From NCBI RefSeq assembly GCF_001281485.1, contig NZ_CP012669.1, positions 1,116,001 through 1,180,000 of the forward strand: a DNA stretch of 64,000 bases. Direction: 5' to 3'. Made by a program: the position numbers and the translations under genes. Within the stretch, counting starts at the first letter, position 1; every line of letters starts with the position of its first letter. Below are positions 27,369 to 36,494 of the stretch, in pieces. The notes beneath the pieces were generated by a model. The model ran no database searches. It was not told the origin of the DNA and was given only the letters and a program-made list of their open reading frames with translations. This DNA comes from Altererythrobacter epoxidivorans (lineage in GTDB: Bacteria; Pseudomonadota; Alphaproteobacteria; Sphingomonadales; Sphingomonadaceae).

Positions 27369-27448
27369 GTGCGGAGGGTGTGCCTAAATTTTGGGCAGCG
27401 CATAGTGGATTGCGCATTTTCCGTCCAGTCCCTAAGCGCGAGCGCGCT

Positions 27449-28597
27449 ATGGCCGGTCGTGCCCCCCTTCCCCGCTTTTCGGCAATCGTCGTCGCTGCCG
27501 GCAAAGGCTTGCGAGCTGGCGGCGAACTGCCCAAGCAGTTCCGCGTATGGCGCGGCAAGCCGCTGCTCCGTCATTCGGTCGAGGCATTGCTGGAACACGG
27601 TGCCGAACGCGTCGTTGTCGCCATCCCGCAGGACGGAGAGAGCGCGACACAAGAGGCGCTGAAAGGGATCGAAGCGTTCGAAATGGTCGTTGGCGGCGAG
27701 ACGCGCCAGCAATCGGTAAGGAACGCGCTGGAAGCTCTTGCTCAAGCCGATTGCGACAGGGTCCTGATCCATGACGCCGCTCGCCCCGACCTGCCCTATG
27801 CCGTTACATCGTCACTCATGCTCGAGCTTGCGAAGGCCGATGGCGCGATACCGGTCCTGCCGGTGGTGGACAGCATTGCCGTTGCCGATGGAAACACGAT
27901 GTCGGGCAAGGCCGATCGCGACGTGCTGCGCCGGGTCCAGACACCGCAGGCGTTCCGCTTCGAAGCCATACTTGCAGCGCACCGTGCATGGCAGGGCGAA
28001 AGTGATGCGGGCGACGATGCTCAGGTCCTGATGGCTAACGACGGCTCGGTCCATCTCGTGCTCGGTGACGAGCGATTGAAGAAGATCACATTCGCGGAGG
28101 ATTTTGCGAACATGGTGCCGGATTTCCGTGTCGGACAGGGTTTCGACGTCCATCGCCTTGTCACCGGGGAAGAGCTCTGGCTCTGCGGCCTCAAGATCGA
28201 ACATGACAAAGGGCTTGCAGGTCATTCCGACGCCGACGTCGCACTGCATGCCGTTGTCGACGCGCTGCTGGGCGCCATCGGTGATGGCGACATCGGCACG
28301 CATTTCCCGCCAAGCGATCCGCAGTGGAAAGGGGCCCCTTCCCCCCGCTTCCTCGAGCATGCCGTCCATCTGGTTTCCGAAGCGGGATTTGCGATCGGGA
28401 ATGTCGATCTGACCCTGATCTGCGAAGAGCCGAAGATTGGCCCGCACCGGGACGCCATGCGGGCGAAACTTGCCGAGCTTCTGCGTGTTGATGCAGGACG
28501 GGTCAGCGTAAAAGCGACCACGACCGAAAAGCTCGGATTTACTGGCCGCGGCGAAGGTATTGCCGCACAAGCAATCGTGAGCCTCTACGGATCGTAA
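27449..28597 (+). CDS. ispDF: Bifunctional IspD/IspF enzyme of the MEP isoprenoid pathway
   Basis: 382 residues from ATG 27449. The N-terminal half (about 10-225) is 2-C-methyl-D-erythritol 4-phosphate cytidylyltransferase (IVVAAGKGLRAGGELPKQF, RVLIHDAARP, RRVQTPQAF). The C-terminal half (about 228-382) is 2-C-methyl-D-erythritol 2,4-cyclodiphosphate synthase (GQGFDVHRL, GHSDADVALHAVVDALLGAI, ATTTEKLGFTGRGEG). IspE is not in the window. The fusion is common in alphaproteobacteria. The upstream extension of the frame lacks IspD similarity, so the start at MAGRAPLPRF was preferred, although its ribosome binding site is weak. Confidence 0.94.
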   Translation: MAGRAPLPRFSAIVVAAGKGLRAGGELPKQFRVWRGKPLLRHSVEALLEHGAERVVVAIPQDGESATQEALKGIEAFEMVVGGETRQQSVRNALEALAQADCDRVLIHDAARPDLPYAVTSSLMLELAKADGAIPVLPVVDSIAVADGNTMSGKADRDVLRRVQTPQAFRFEAILAAHRAWQGESDAGDDAQVLMANDGSVHLVLGDERLKKITFAEDFANMVPDFRVGQGFDVHRLVTGEELWLCGLKIEHDKGLAGHSDADVALHAVVDALLGAIGDGDIGTHFPPSDPQWKGAPSPRFLEHAVHLVSEAGFAIGNVDLTLICEEPKIGPHRDAMRAKLAELLRVDAGRVSVKATTTEKLGFTGRGEGIAAQAIVSLYGS

Positions 28598-28611
28598 GGC
28601 TGGAGATGAAT

Positions 28612-29115
28612 ATGAACCAGGGACATTTGCTGCCGGCCGAGATTTCCGATCTCGCAGAAAAGGTGATCGAGGCCAATAAGGCCGCGGGACGCACGGTCGT
28701 CCTCGCAGAGAGTTGCACGGGCGGCCTAGTGGCGGGTGCGCTGACCGAGGTCCCGGGCTCGTCGGCGGTGCTCGACCGCAGCTATGTTACCTATTCGAAT
28801 GAAGCGAAGATGGAGATGCTCGGCGTCTCCAGCGAGATTATCGAGACATTCGGTGCGGTCTCAATCGCCTGCGTCTGGGCGATGGCACAGGGCGCGCTCG
28901 AGCGCAGCAATGCCGATGTCGCTATCGCGGTGAGCGGGGTTGCCGGCCCTGACGGCGGAACGAAATTGAAGCCGGTCGGCACGGTGGTGTTTGCACGTGC
29001 CTATCGCAACAGCGACAATGAGCCCGAGGGCGAGCTGAAGCATTTCGACGGCGAGAACCGCGCCGACATCAGGCGTCAGGCAACAGTCTGCGCGCTGGAA
29101 TTGCTGCTGCCGTAA
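28612..29115 (+). CDS. CinA C-terminal family nicotinamide-nucleotide amidase (PncC-like)
   Basis: 167 residues, corresponding to the stand-alone C-terminal domain of CinA, which deamidates NMN in the NAD salvage cycle. Motifs: LAESCTGGLVAGALTEVPGSS (nucleophile Ser region) split around SYVTYSNEAKMEMLGV, and AVSGVAGPDGGTKLKPVGTV. ATG 28612 has GGAG 6 nt upstream; an ATG at 28606 is too close to it. It follows ispDF by 14 nt. Its 3' end overlaps the convergent ratA gene by 40 nt. Confidence 0.9.
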   Translation: MNQGHLLPAEISDLAEKVIEANKAAGRTVVLAESCTGGLVAGALTEVPGSSAVLDRSYVTYSNEAKMEMLGVSSEIIETFGAVSIACVWAMAQGALERSNADVAIAVSGVAGPDGGTKLKPVGTVVFARAYRNSDNEPEGELKHFDGENRADIRRQATVCALELLLP

Positions 29116-29537
29116 AGAACCGCGGCGCGCGCTTCGAACGCGTCGACCATCTTGCGGAAAGCGCGGTCGAAATACTGGCCGGCCATCGCCTCGAACACCC
29201 GGTTCTTGAACGTGAAATCCACGCAGAAATCGACTTCGCAACTGGTCGGGCCAAGTGCCCGGAATTCCCACTTGTTGTCGAGATCGCGCAGCGGCCCATC
29301 GACGTAGTGGACGTCGATCAGTCCCGGCCTGCTCTTGTGCACCTTGGAGGTGAACTTCTCGCGCAGGGATTTGAAGCCGACCACCATGTCCGCGATCATT
29401 TCGGTCTCGGTATCCGAGCGGATGCGGGTGGCGACGACCCAGGGGAGGAATTCGGGATAGCGCGCAACATCCGCCACAAGGTCGAACATCTGTTCCGCGC
29501 TGTACGGCAATGCATGGACTTCGTGGATACCCGGCAT
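29076..29537 (-). CDS. ratA: SRPBCC protein, RatA/COQ10 family (ubiquinone-binding type)
   Basis: 153 residues with the START-like fold of the RatA/COQ10 group: HALPYSAEQMFDLVADVARY, PWVVATRI, YVDGPLRDLDNKWEF, VDFCVDFTFKNRVFEAM. In alphaproteobacteria and mitochondria this family is linked to coenzyme Q handling; the toxin role described in E. coli should not be assumed here. It begins at the base where lipA ends and the two are presumably co-transcribed. Its last 13 codons are antisense to the end of the cinA-type gene. Confidence 0.87.
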   Translation of the reverse strand: MPGIHEVHALPYSAEQMFDLVADVARYPEFLPWVVATRIRSDTETEMIADMVVGFKSLREKFTSKVHKSRPGLIDVHYVDGPLRDLDNKWEFRALGPTSCEVDFCVDFTFKNRVFEAMAGQYFDRAFRKMVDAFEARAAVLYGSSNSSAQTVA

Positions 29538-30493
29538 CAGGCGTTTTCGGCTGCTGCTTGCTTTGCCAGTTTCTCCGCGCGGGCGGCGCGCATTTGCGCG
29601 AAATCGTCGCCTGCGTGATAGCTTGAGCGCGTCAGCGGGCTCGAAGCGACCTGCAGGAAGCCCTTGGCACGCGCAATCGAACCATATGCCGCAAACGCCT
29701 TGGGAGTTACGAACTCCTCGACATTCGCATGCTTTGGCGTTGGCTGGAGGTACTGCCCCATCGTGATGAAGTCGATCTGCGCGCTGCGCATGTCGTCCAT
29801 CACCTGGTGCACTTCCAGACGCTGTTCGCCCAGCCCCAGCATGATGCCGGACTTGGTGAAGATCAGCGGATTGTGGTTCTTCACTTCTTCTAGCAGGCGA
29901 AGCGAGGCGTAGTAGCGCGCGCCCGGCCGGATGGTCGGATAAAGCCGCGGCACGGTCTCCAGATTGTGGTTGAAGACATCCGGACCTGCCTCACAAATTT
30001 CCTCGATTGATTCACGCATTCGCCCTTTGAAATCGGGCGTGAGGATTTCGATCGTGGTGTTTGGCGTTTCGCGGCGCAGCGCGTTGATCACCTTCACGAA
30101 TTGGCCGGCACCGCGATCGGGCAGGTCATCTCGGTCGACGCTGGTGATGACGATATGCTCGAGCCCCATCGCTGCAGCGGCGACTGCGGTATGTTCGGGT
30201 TCGAGCGGATCAACCGGCATCGGCATACCGGTCTTGATATTGCAAAACCGGCAAGCCCGCGTGCACGTATCGCCAAGGATCATCACCGTCGCGTGCTTCT
30301 TCGTCCAGCATTCGCCGATGTTCGGGCAGGCGGCTTCTTCGCAAACGGTGTGCAGGTTGAGGTCGCGCATCAGTTTGCGCGTCTCATTATAACCCTGGCT
30401 GACAGGCGCCTTCACCCGGATCCAGTCAGGCTTGCGCTGGCGGGCCGGACGCGGCTGTTCGCCTTCGGGAGAAACCTTGGTCACTTCGTTCAT
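29537..30493 (-). CDS. lipA: Lipoyl synthase
   Basis: 318-residue radical SAM enzyme inserting two sulfurs into octanoyl groups on lipoyl domains, here including those of PdhB and PdhC. The auxiliary cluster motif is [12 protein letters not shown] and the radical SAM motif is [10 protein letters not shown] (C-x3-C-x2-C). The C-terminal [10 protein letters not shown] includes the Ser that ligates the auxiliary cluster. Diverges from the carbonic anhydrase gene with a 59-nt gap. Confidence 0.97.
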   Translation of the reverse strand: MNEVTKVSPEGEQPRPARQRKPDWIRVKAPVSQGYNETRKLMRDLNLHTVCEEAACPNIGECWTKKHATVMILGDTCTRACRFCNIKTGMPMPVDPLEPEHTAVAAAAMGLEHIVITSVDRDDLPDRGAGQFVKVINALRRETPNTTIEILTPDFKGRMRESIEEICEAGPDVFNHNLETVPRLYPTIRPGARYYASLRLLEEVKNHNPLIFTKSGIMLGLGEQRLEVHQVMDDMRSAQIDFITMGQYLQPTPKHANVEEFVTPKAFAAYGSIARAKGFLQVASSPLTRSSYHAGDDFAQMRAARAEKLAKQAAAENA

Positions 30494-30552
30494 GGCGCCG
30501 ATCTAGTCGCGGGACTTGCCAGAAGCAATGGTTCAAGCCATGGCGCATACCT

Positions 30553-31206
30553 ATGATTAATGACTCGACCCCCGCTCTCGACTCCCTGATCAAAGGTTAT
30601 CGCCGTTTTCGTGAAACCGGATGGGCCCCCTACCGCGCCCGCTGGGCGGAACTGAAGGAAGGTCAATCGCCGCAGGTGATGATTATTTCCTGTTCCGACA
30701 GCCGGGTCGATCCTTCGCAGATCTTCGACGTCGACCCGGGCGAGATTTTCGTCGTCCGTAATGTCGCCGCCCTTGTCCCGCCCTATGAGACGACGCCCGG
30801 CCAGCACGGTGTGTCAGCCGCGCTCGAATTTGCGGTCCAGGTGCTGAAGGTAAAGGAAGTCGTCGTGATGGGTCACGGCATGTGCGGCGGCTGCCAGGCT
30901 GCCCTGACGCAGGCGATGGACGGGGCCGATTTCGGCGAAGGCCGGTTCGTACAACAATGGATTTCGCTGCTGGACGAAGCGCGCAAGCCGATCGCGGCGA
31001 AGCATGGCACCCATTCGCGCGAGGCCGAGCTCGAAATGGAGAAGGAAGCGGTCAAGGTCAGTCTCGCCAACCTGCGAACCTTCCCGTTCGTGTCGGACAA
31101 GCTGAAGAATGGCCAGCTCAAGCTGCGCGGTGCGCATTTCGCGATTTCGGACGGCATCCTCAATGTTCTCGACGAGGGCGAGGATCGCTTCCGCGCGATC
31201 GTCTGA
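30553..31206 (+). CDS. Beta-class carbonic anhydrase
   Basis: 217 residues, zinc enzyme interconverting CO2 and bicarbonate in the cytoplasm. Zinc ligands and the Asp/Arg dyad are visible in MIISCSDSRVDP and VVMGHGMCGGCQAA (Cys, Asp, His, Cys). Other landmarks are IFVVRNVAALVPPYE and ISDGILNVLDEG. Start ATG 30553. It is a single gene, followed after 55 nt by the NYN gene. Confidence 0.94.
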   Translation: MINDSTPALDSLIKGYRRFRETGWAPYRARWAELKEGQSPQVMIISCSDSRVDPSQIFDVDPGEIFVVRNVAALVPPYETTPGQHGVSAALEFAVQVLKVKEVVVMGHGMCGGCQAALTQAMDGADFGEGRFVQQWISLLDEARKPIAAKHGTHSREAELEMEKEAVKVSLANLRTFPFVSDKLKNGQLKLRGAHFAISDGILNVLDEGEDRFRAIV

Positions 31207-31261
31207 CGCCTTGCCCGACACTGCGCTTGCCTGACAGGCGCGCCACTGCGATAGGGCGTGA

Positions 31262-31969
31262 ATGTCTGAAATCGGCGCAAAAAACATCGCTCTCCTGATC
31301 GACGCGGACAATGTCGATCCGCGCGGGATCAACGCTGTCCTCACCGTTCTTGCTGAACTCGGACAGGTCAACATTCGCCGCGCATACGGCAACTGGGCGA
31401 AGGATGCGCTGAAGCGCTGGGGCGACATCACCAATCGTTACGGCATTCGCCCACACCAGCAATTCGACCTGACCCGCGGCAAGAACGCGACCGACATGGC
31501 GATGTCGATTGATGCCATCGACCTGCTCTACCAGGGCAAGGTGGACGGTTTCGGCATCATGAGTTCGGACAGCGATTTTACGCCGCTGGTGACTCGCCTG
31601 CGCCAGGATGGGCTTCCGGTATATTGCTTCGGCGATGCCAAGACGCCCGAGGCGCTCCGCACCGCCTGCACCCGCTTCATCGATATCGCCAAGCTCATGA
31701 AGGGCGACGAAAAGGGACCGGCGGGCAAGGAAGACACCGGGATAGACGATGAACTCATCGATCTGCTCGGGGGTGCATGGAAAGCGTCGAGCCGCGATGA
31801 TGACGGCTTTGCCAAGCTTCAGGAAGTCGGGCAGATCGCCGGCAACCGGTCGAGCTTCGATGTGCGTAATTACGGCTTCAAGCGCCTTTCGGAGCTGGTA
31901 GCTGCCATCGATCGCTTCGAATTGAAGCGCGGACCGGACAACCAGATGTACGTCAGGCGGCTTCGTTAG
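31262..31969 (+). CDS. NYN domain protein with C-terminal OST-HTH/LOTUS-like domain
   Basis: 235 residues. The N-terminal ~145 form a PIN-like NYN ribonuclease fold with spaced acidic residues (ALLIDADNVDP, GKNATDMAMSIDAIDLLYQG, IMSSDSDFTPLVTRLRQDG), typical of LabA/YacP-like and Limkain-type proteins. After a short linker, residues ~160-235 (IDDELIDLLGGAWKASSRDD, VRNYGFKRLSELVAAID, LKRGPDNQMYVRRL) look like an OST-HTH RNA-binding domain. Probably an RNA-processing or RNA-decay protein; the target is unknown. It converges on the TPR-like gene, with a shared hairpin between them. Confidence 0.85.
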   Translation: MSEIGAKNIALLIDADNVDPRGINAVLTVLAELGQVNIRRAYGNWAKDALKRWGDITNRYGIRPHQQFDLTRGKNATDMAMSIDAIDLLYQGKVDGFGIMSSDSDFTPLVTRLRQDGLPVYCFGDAKTPEALRTACTRFIDIAKLMKGDEKGPAGKEDTGIDDELIDLLGGAWKASSRDDDGFAKLQEVGQIAGNRSSFDVRNYGFKRLSELVAAIDRFELKRGPDNQMYVRRLR

Positions 31970-31983
31970 AGCGCAAAAGAAAA

Positions 31984-32012
31984 CGGCGCGAAGTCGTGAT
32001 GACCTCGCGCCG
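31984..32012. terminator. Bidirectional terminator hairpin
   Basis: CGGCGCGA (31984-31991) pairs with TCGCGCCG (32005-32012). A-rich sequence precedes it and CTTCTGTT follows. It sits between two convergent stop codons (31969 and 32039) and may serve both strands. Confidence 0.6.
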
Positions 32013-32038
32013 CTTCTGTTAGCTGTCAGGGCTCCAGC

Positions 32039-33352
32039 TTAGCTGGTAGCGCCAGCCTTCTTGCCAGCAACATAGATCGACCAGAGGCGGGCTATTGCGG
32101 CACGGTTGCCGGTCACCTTGCCGAAGGTTTCCAGTGCAGCGTCGTATTTGCCAAGTTCGGCCTGCGCGATACCCAGACGGGTCAGCGCAACATTGGCGTC
32201 AACACCCGGCATGCCGAGGCTCTTCTGGAAGAATTCCTCTGCCTTGGCGTATTCGCCATAGTTGAGGAACGCGTCACCTGCCGCGCTGACGGTACGCAGC
32301 GATGCCGATGCGGCGCGTGCGTCCTTTTCGAGCGCAGGGAGGTCGGCACGGTCTGCGGTCATGCGCGTCTTTGCGGTCTTCAGCGAATCCGCGACGTAGA
32401 TGTCATCACGGCTCACTACACCGCTGGCATAACCCTGCTCGATGACGGTTTCGACTTCCTTGGGCAGACGACGCGGGTCGGCAGCTTCGATGAAGTCGAT
32501 GTATTCCATCTTGTTTTGCATGGCCGAAACGCGGTTCGACAGACGAAGGAGGTCGAGCATTTCCGGCGCTTTGTAATCGTTCAGATTACGAGCGATGTTG
32601 ATCGAATCGCGCCAGTTGCCCGGGCTTTGGTATTCCGGCAACCACATGGCGATGATTTCGTAAACACCCGGCACCTGCTCTGCCTTGTAGGCAACGGAAA
32701 GGCCACGTTTGTACCAGTCTTCCTTGATCACCTGGCCCGATGCCTTGCGGATCGCGATGGCATTCTTGAACGCGGCGAGACCTTCGTCATACATTCCGTC
32801 GGCGAAATAGGATTCAACCAGCACGAAACGGAGGTCGTCCGTGGAGGTGGTTTCGTTGCCGTAATTCGCATCGATGGCTGCCTTGAGGAACGTGCGCGAG
32901 AGAGCCGTATCCTTAAGGGCATTCGCCAGCTGGTAGCCGACGATATTGTACTGGCCGATGTTCTCGGCCGGCACGAGACCGCTTCCAAGCATCAGGTTCA
33001 TACCCTGGAGCTGCAGCGCCTGGTCCTGCGACTTCACGCCGCCGTTATAGAGGATGTTGCCCGTGGCGAGTTTCTCGTCGGCCGAGATCGAAGCCGCAAT
33101 CAGCGCAGGGATGCTGCCCTTTACCGTGGCAACCGCAGTGGGTTCCGCATTAACGGCATCTTCGATCGGCTTATAAACCGCGATGTATTCCTTGGAGTAG
33201 GAAGGCTTGGCCTTCTTGTCCTTCTTCTGTGCGTGAGCGGTATCGGCAAAGCCGGTGACGCCTACGACAGTACCCATGGCAAGGGCAATCGCGAGTGCTG
33301 CGGATGCTCCGCGCATCTTGAGGGCACTCTTGGGGGTAACGAATGAACGCAT
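32039..33352 (-). CDS. Secreted TPR-like repeat protein of unknown function
   Basis: 437 residues with a long signal peptide (about 1-41, cleaved near DTAHAQ) and then an all-helical, Ala/Leu-rich body. Residues ~345-415 show two clear TPR-like units (SAAGDAFLNYGEYAKAEEFF and RLGIAQAELGKYDAALETFG). The middle holds weaker repeats. No enzymatic motif. Likely a periplasmic scaffold, expressed as a single gene with TAACTCTCCTG (reading GGAG on its strand) before the start. Divergent from gyrA across a palindrome-rich gap. Confidence 0.75.
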   Translation of the reverse strand: MRSFVTPKSALKMRGASAALAIALAMGTVVGVTGFADTAHAQKKDKKAKPSYSKEYIAVYKPIEDAVNAEPTAVATVKGSIPALIAASISADEKLATGNILYNGGVKSQDQALQLQGMNLMLGSGLVPAENIGQYNIVGYQLANALKDTALSRTFLKAAIDANYGNETTSTDDLRFVLVESYFADGMYDEGLAAFKNAIAIRKASGQVIKEDWYKRGLSVAYKAEQVPGVYEIIAMWLPEYQSPGNWRDSINIARNLNDYKAPEMLDLLRLSNRVSAMQNKMEYIDFIEAADPRRLPKEVETVIEQGYASGVVSRDDIYVADSLKTAKTRMTADRADLPALEKDARAASASLRTVSAAGDAFLNYGEYAKAEEFFQKSLGMPGVDANVALTRLGIAQAELGKYDAALETFGKVTGNRAAIARLWSIYVAGKKAGATS

Positions 33353-33472
33353 TTACTAACTCTCCTGAAACTTGCGGGGGTGAAGCGCATGTCTGCGCCT
33401 GCAATTCATCTCTGCGCGGGCTAATGAACCTCTATCCCGCATATTGCAATTCTACCTAGCCGAAACCGGCTG

Positions 33473-33497
33473 AATGGCCATTGAATGGTCCATTCAA
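33473..33497. promoter_or_regulatory. Nested palindromes, possible operator
   Basis: AATGGCCATT (33473-33482) overlaps TTGAATGGTCCATTCAA (33481-33497, 8-bp arms around a central T). Both are perfect inverted repeats and share the ATGG half-site. They lie about 130 nt after the TPR-like gene start and 160 nt before gyrA. Confidence 0.4.
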
Positions 33498-33530
33498 CTT
33501 GCAGAATGCGCCACGCGTCGCTCCAGCAAG

Positions 33531-33548
33531 GCTTTATGTGGATAAAGC
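33531..33548. promoter_or_regulatory. Inverted repeat containing a DnaA-box match
   Basis: GCTTTAT GTGG ATAAAGC is a perfect 7-bp inverted repeat. On the minus strand 33545-33537 reads TTATCCACA, the strongest DnaA-box consensus. It is 110 nt before the gyrA start. Confidence 0.4.
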
Positions 33549-33657
33549 GCACGAGGTACGGGTTTTGTTCCGCGCCGATGGTGGCGAAAACCCCTGTTAC
33601 TCCCTACATTGTGAACCTTAGCTACATGTCCGACAACAGACCAGAAACGGCCACGTT

Positions 33658-36486
33658 TTGAGCGACGAAATCGATACCCTGACACCTGCCTCGCCCATGG
33701 GCGAATATGAACGCATCGACATCGTCGATGAGATGAAGACGAGCTATCTCGATTATGCAATGAGCGTGATCGTCAGCCGCGCATTGCCCGATGTTCGCGA
33801 CGGCCTGAAGCCCGTCCATCGCAGGATCCTGTTCGCCAGCCAGGAAGGCGGCTTTGTTGCGGGACGCCCCTATCGTAAGAGCGCGAAGATCGTCGGTGAC
33901 GTGATGGGTAACTACCACCCTCACGGCGACGCCGCGATCTATGACGCGCTGGCCCGCATGACGCAGCCGTGGTCACTCCGCGTTCCGCTGGTCGATGGTC
34001 AGGGTAACTTCGGTTCGATGGACCCTGATCCGCCGGCCTCGATGCGTTATACTGAGGCGCGCCTTGCACGTGTCGCCAACAGCCTGCTTGACGACCTCGA
34101 CAAGGATACGGTCGATTTCGCAGACAACTACGACGGATCGCGCAGCGAACCGACGGTCCTCCCTGCCCGCTTCCCCAACCTGCTGGTCAATGGCGCCGGT
34201 GGTATTGCGGTCGGCATGGCGACCAATGTGCCGCCGCACAATCTGGGCGAAGTGATCGACGGCTGTCTTGCCTTCATCGAGAACCCGGGAATCACGTCCG
34301 AGGAACTGATCGAATATATTCCGGGGCCCGATTTCCCGACCGCCCCGCTGATCCTCGGTTCTTCCGGCAGCCGGGCCGCCTATACGACTGGTCGCGGTTC
34401 GATCCTGATGCGTTGCCGGCACGAGATCGAGGAAACCCGCGGCGATCGCAAATCGATCGTGCTTACCTCGATCCCCTTCCAGGTCGGCAAGTCCGGCCTC
34501 GTCGAGAAGATTGCCGATGCGGCCAAGGAAAAGCGGATCGAGGGCATTTCCGACATTCGCGATGAAAGTTCGCGCGAAGGTGTGCGCGTCGTCGTCGATC
34601 TAAAGCGCGATGCGACGCCCGAAGTCGTTCTCAACCAGCTCTGGCGCCACACCCCGGCGCAGGCCAGCTTCCCGGCCAACATGCTGGCCATCCGTGGCGG
34701 ACGTCCGGAAGTTCTCTGCCTTCGCGACATCATCCAGGCTTTCATCCAGTTCCGCGAGCAGGTCATCACCCGCCGCACCAAGTTCGAACTGAACAAGGCG
34801 CGCGACCGGGCGCACATCTTGCTCGGCCTTGTAGTTGCCGTTTCGAACCTAGACGAGGTCGTGGCGATCATCCGCGGCTCATCCAACCCTGCGGACGCCC
34901 GGGCAAAGCTGATCGCCCGCGAATGGCCGATTGGCGACATCGCGCAATACATCCGCCTTGTCGAAGCGATCGAGCCGACCGCCGACCAGGAAGGCGGCAC
35001 CTACCGCCTGTCCGAACGGCAGGTGAAGGCAATCCTCGACCTGCGCCTGCACCGCCTCACCGCGCTCGGCCGCGACGAGATCGGCGATGAGCTCAAGGAA
35101 CTGTCGCTCGCTATCGAAGAATATCTCTCGATCCTGGCAGACCGTGCGAAACTGTACCGCGTGATGCGCGAGGAACTCGAAGAGATCCGTGCGACCTATG
35201 CCACGCCGCGTGTTTCAGAGATCGCGCCCGCCTGGGACGGCCTCGAAGACGAGGACCTGATCGAGCGCGAGGAAATGGTCGTGACCGTTACTCACGGTGG
35301 CTACATCAAGCGTACGCCGCTCGATACCTTCAGGGCGCAGAACCGTGGCGGCAAGGGCCGCAGCGGCATGGCGACCAAGGACGAAGATGCCGTGGTCGAG
35401 ATGTTCGTCACGTCGACCCACAATCCCGTATTGTTCTTCACGAACACCGGCCGCGTCTATCGCATGAAGGTGTGGAAACTGCCCGAGGGCGGACCCCAGA
35501 CCAAGGGGCGCCCGATGGTCAACCTCCTGCCGCTGGGCGACGAGGAACGCGTGACCAACGTGCTCGCCCTGCCCGAAGACGAGAGCGAGTGGGAAAAGCT
35601 CAACATCGTGTTCGCGACCGAGCAAGGCATGGTTCGCCGCAATTCGATGGACGCTTTCACCAACGTCCCGACCAACGGCAAATACGCGATGGGCTTCGTC
35701 GAAGGCAGCGGCGACCGCTTGATCGGCGTGGAATTGCTGTCGGAAGACCAGGAAATCTTCCTCGCCAGCGATGCCGGCAAGGCGATCCGCTTCTCCGCCA
35801 CGGATGCGCGCGAAACGAAGAGCCGCACCGGCATCGGCGTTCGCGGCATGAAGCTGAAGGATGGCCAGAAGGTCGTCTCCATGGCTGTGCTCGACGCAGG
35901 CGAATGGACCACGGAACAGCGCGATGCTTATCTGAAGGCGGCAAGCTGGAAGGACAACGACGCCGAACAGACGCTCGATGCGGAAACGCTGGAGCGCATG
36001 GCCGAGGGCGAGGAGTTCGTCCTGACCATCACGGCCAATGGTTACGGCAAGATCTCGTCGGCCTACGAATATCGTACGATCGGGCGCGGCGGACAGGGCC
36101 TGACCAACATCGGCACGCCCGACAGCAACCCCGACCGCAATGGTCCGGTCGTGGCCAGCTTCCCCGTCCGGCATGGTTCGCAGCTCATGCTCGTAACCGA
36201 TCAGGCGAAGCTTATCCGTCTTCCGATCGATTTCCGTCACATGATGGAAGGCGAGGACCCGGGCGGCTTCCGCATCATCGGCCGTGGTTCGGCAGGCGTT
36301 CGGATCTTCAATGTCGGCAAGGGCGAGCACGTTGTTGGCGCTGCCCTTATCGACGAAACCGAAGAGCCCGAGAACGAGGCTGAAGAGGCGGTGATGGAAG
36401 AGATAGCTGACCGCGAAGCCCAAGTGACCGAACCACATACGACCGCCCATTCCGACAAGAACATCGACGGCGAACCTGGAGGCTAG
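33658..36486 (+). CDS. gyrA: DNA gyrase subunit A
   Basis: 942 residues. The breakage-reunion domain begins [20 protein letters not shown] and has the catalytic tyrosine Y131 in [12 protein letters not shown]. The GyrA box [12 protein letters not shown], needed for DNA wrapping, marks it as gyrase and not topoisomerase IV, and is followed by the six-bladed C-terminal beta-pinwheel. In the quinolone region [10 protein letters not shown], Ala92 stands where E. coli has Ser83. The C-terminus ends in a long acidic tail. TTG 33658 gives [10 protein letters not shown]; its ribosome binding site is weak, and ATG 33697 is an alternative. Confidence 0.95.
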   Translation: MSDEIDTLTPASPMGEYERIDIVDEMKTSYLDYAMSVIVSRALPDVRDGLKPVHRRILFASQEGGFVAGRPYRKSAKIVGDVMGNYHPHGDAAIYDALARMTQPWSLRVPLVDGQGNFGSMDPDPPASMRYTEARLARVANSLLDDLDKDTVDFADNYDGSRSEPTVLPARFPNLLVNGAGGIAVGMATNVPPHNLGEVIDGCLAFIENPGITSEELIEYIPGPDFPTAPLILGSSGSRAAYTTGRGSILMRCRHEIEETRGDRKSIVLTSIPFQVGKSGLVEKIADAAKEKRIEGISDIRDESSREGVRVVVDLKRDATPEVVLNQLWRHTPAQASFPANMLAIRGGRPEVLCLRDIIQAFIQFREQVITRRTKFELNKARDRAHILLGLVVAVSNLDEVVAIIRGSSNPADARAKLIAREWPIGDIAQYIRLVEAIEPTADQEGGTYRLSERQVKAILDLRLHRLTALGRDEIGDELKELSLAIEEYLSILADRAKLYRVMREELEEIRATYATPRVSEIAPAWDGLEDEDLIEREEMVVTVTHGGYIKRTPLDTFRAQNRGGKGRSGMATKDEDAVVEMFVTSTHNPVLFFTNTGRVYRMKVWKLPEGGPQTKGRPMVNLLPLGDEERVTNVLALPEDESEWEKLNIVFATEQGMVRRNSMDAFTNVPTNGKYAMGFVEGSGDRLIGVELLSEDQEIFLASDAGKAIRFSATDARETKSRTGIGVRGMKLKDGQKVVSMAVLDAGEWTTEQRDAYLKAASWKDNDAEQTLDAETLERMAEGEEFVLTITANGYGKISSAYEYRTIGRGGQGLTNIGTPDSNPDRNGPVVASFPVRHGSQLMLVTDQAKLIRLPIDFRHMMEGEDPGGFRIIGRGSAGVRIFNVGKGEHVVGAALIDETEEPENEAEEAVMEEIADREAQVTEPHTTAHSDKNIDGEPGG

Positions 36487-36494
36487 GGTTCATC

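Larger units (their letters stand above)
33353..33657. other. Divergent intergenic region, TPR-like gene / gyrA
   Basis: 305 bases without a convincing gene. It should hold both promoters. It contains three perfect inverted repeats (33473-33482, 33481-33497, 33531-33548). There is also an 11-codon open frame (33626-33661) ending in a TGA that overlaps the gyrA TTG start. Confidence 0.6.

Noticed and set aside
29076..29537. RatA as part of a toxin-antitoxin pair
   Set aside because: The usual E. coli-type partner is absent and the lipA neighbourhood points to the COQ10-like role. Treating it as a toxin would be over-reading the family name.
35215..36450. Minus-strand open frame of 411 codons inside gyrA
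   Set aside because: Antisense shadow of a conserved gene, common in GC-rich genomes; no domain features.
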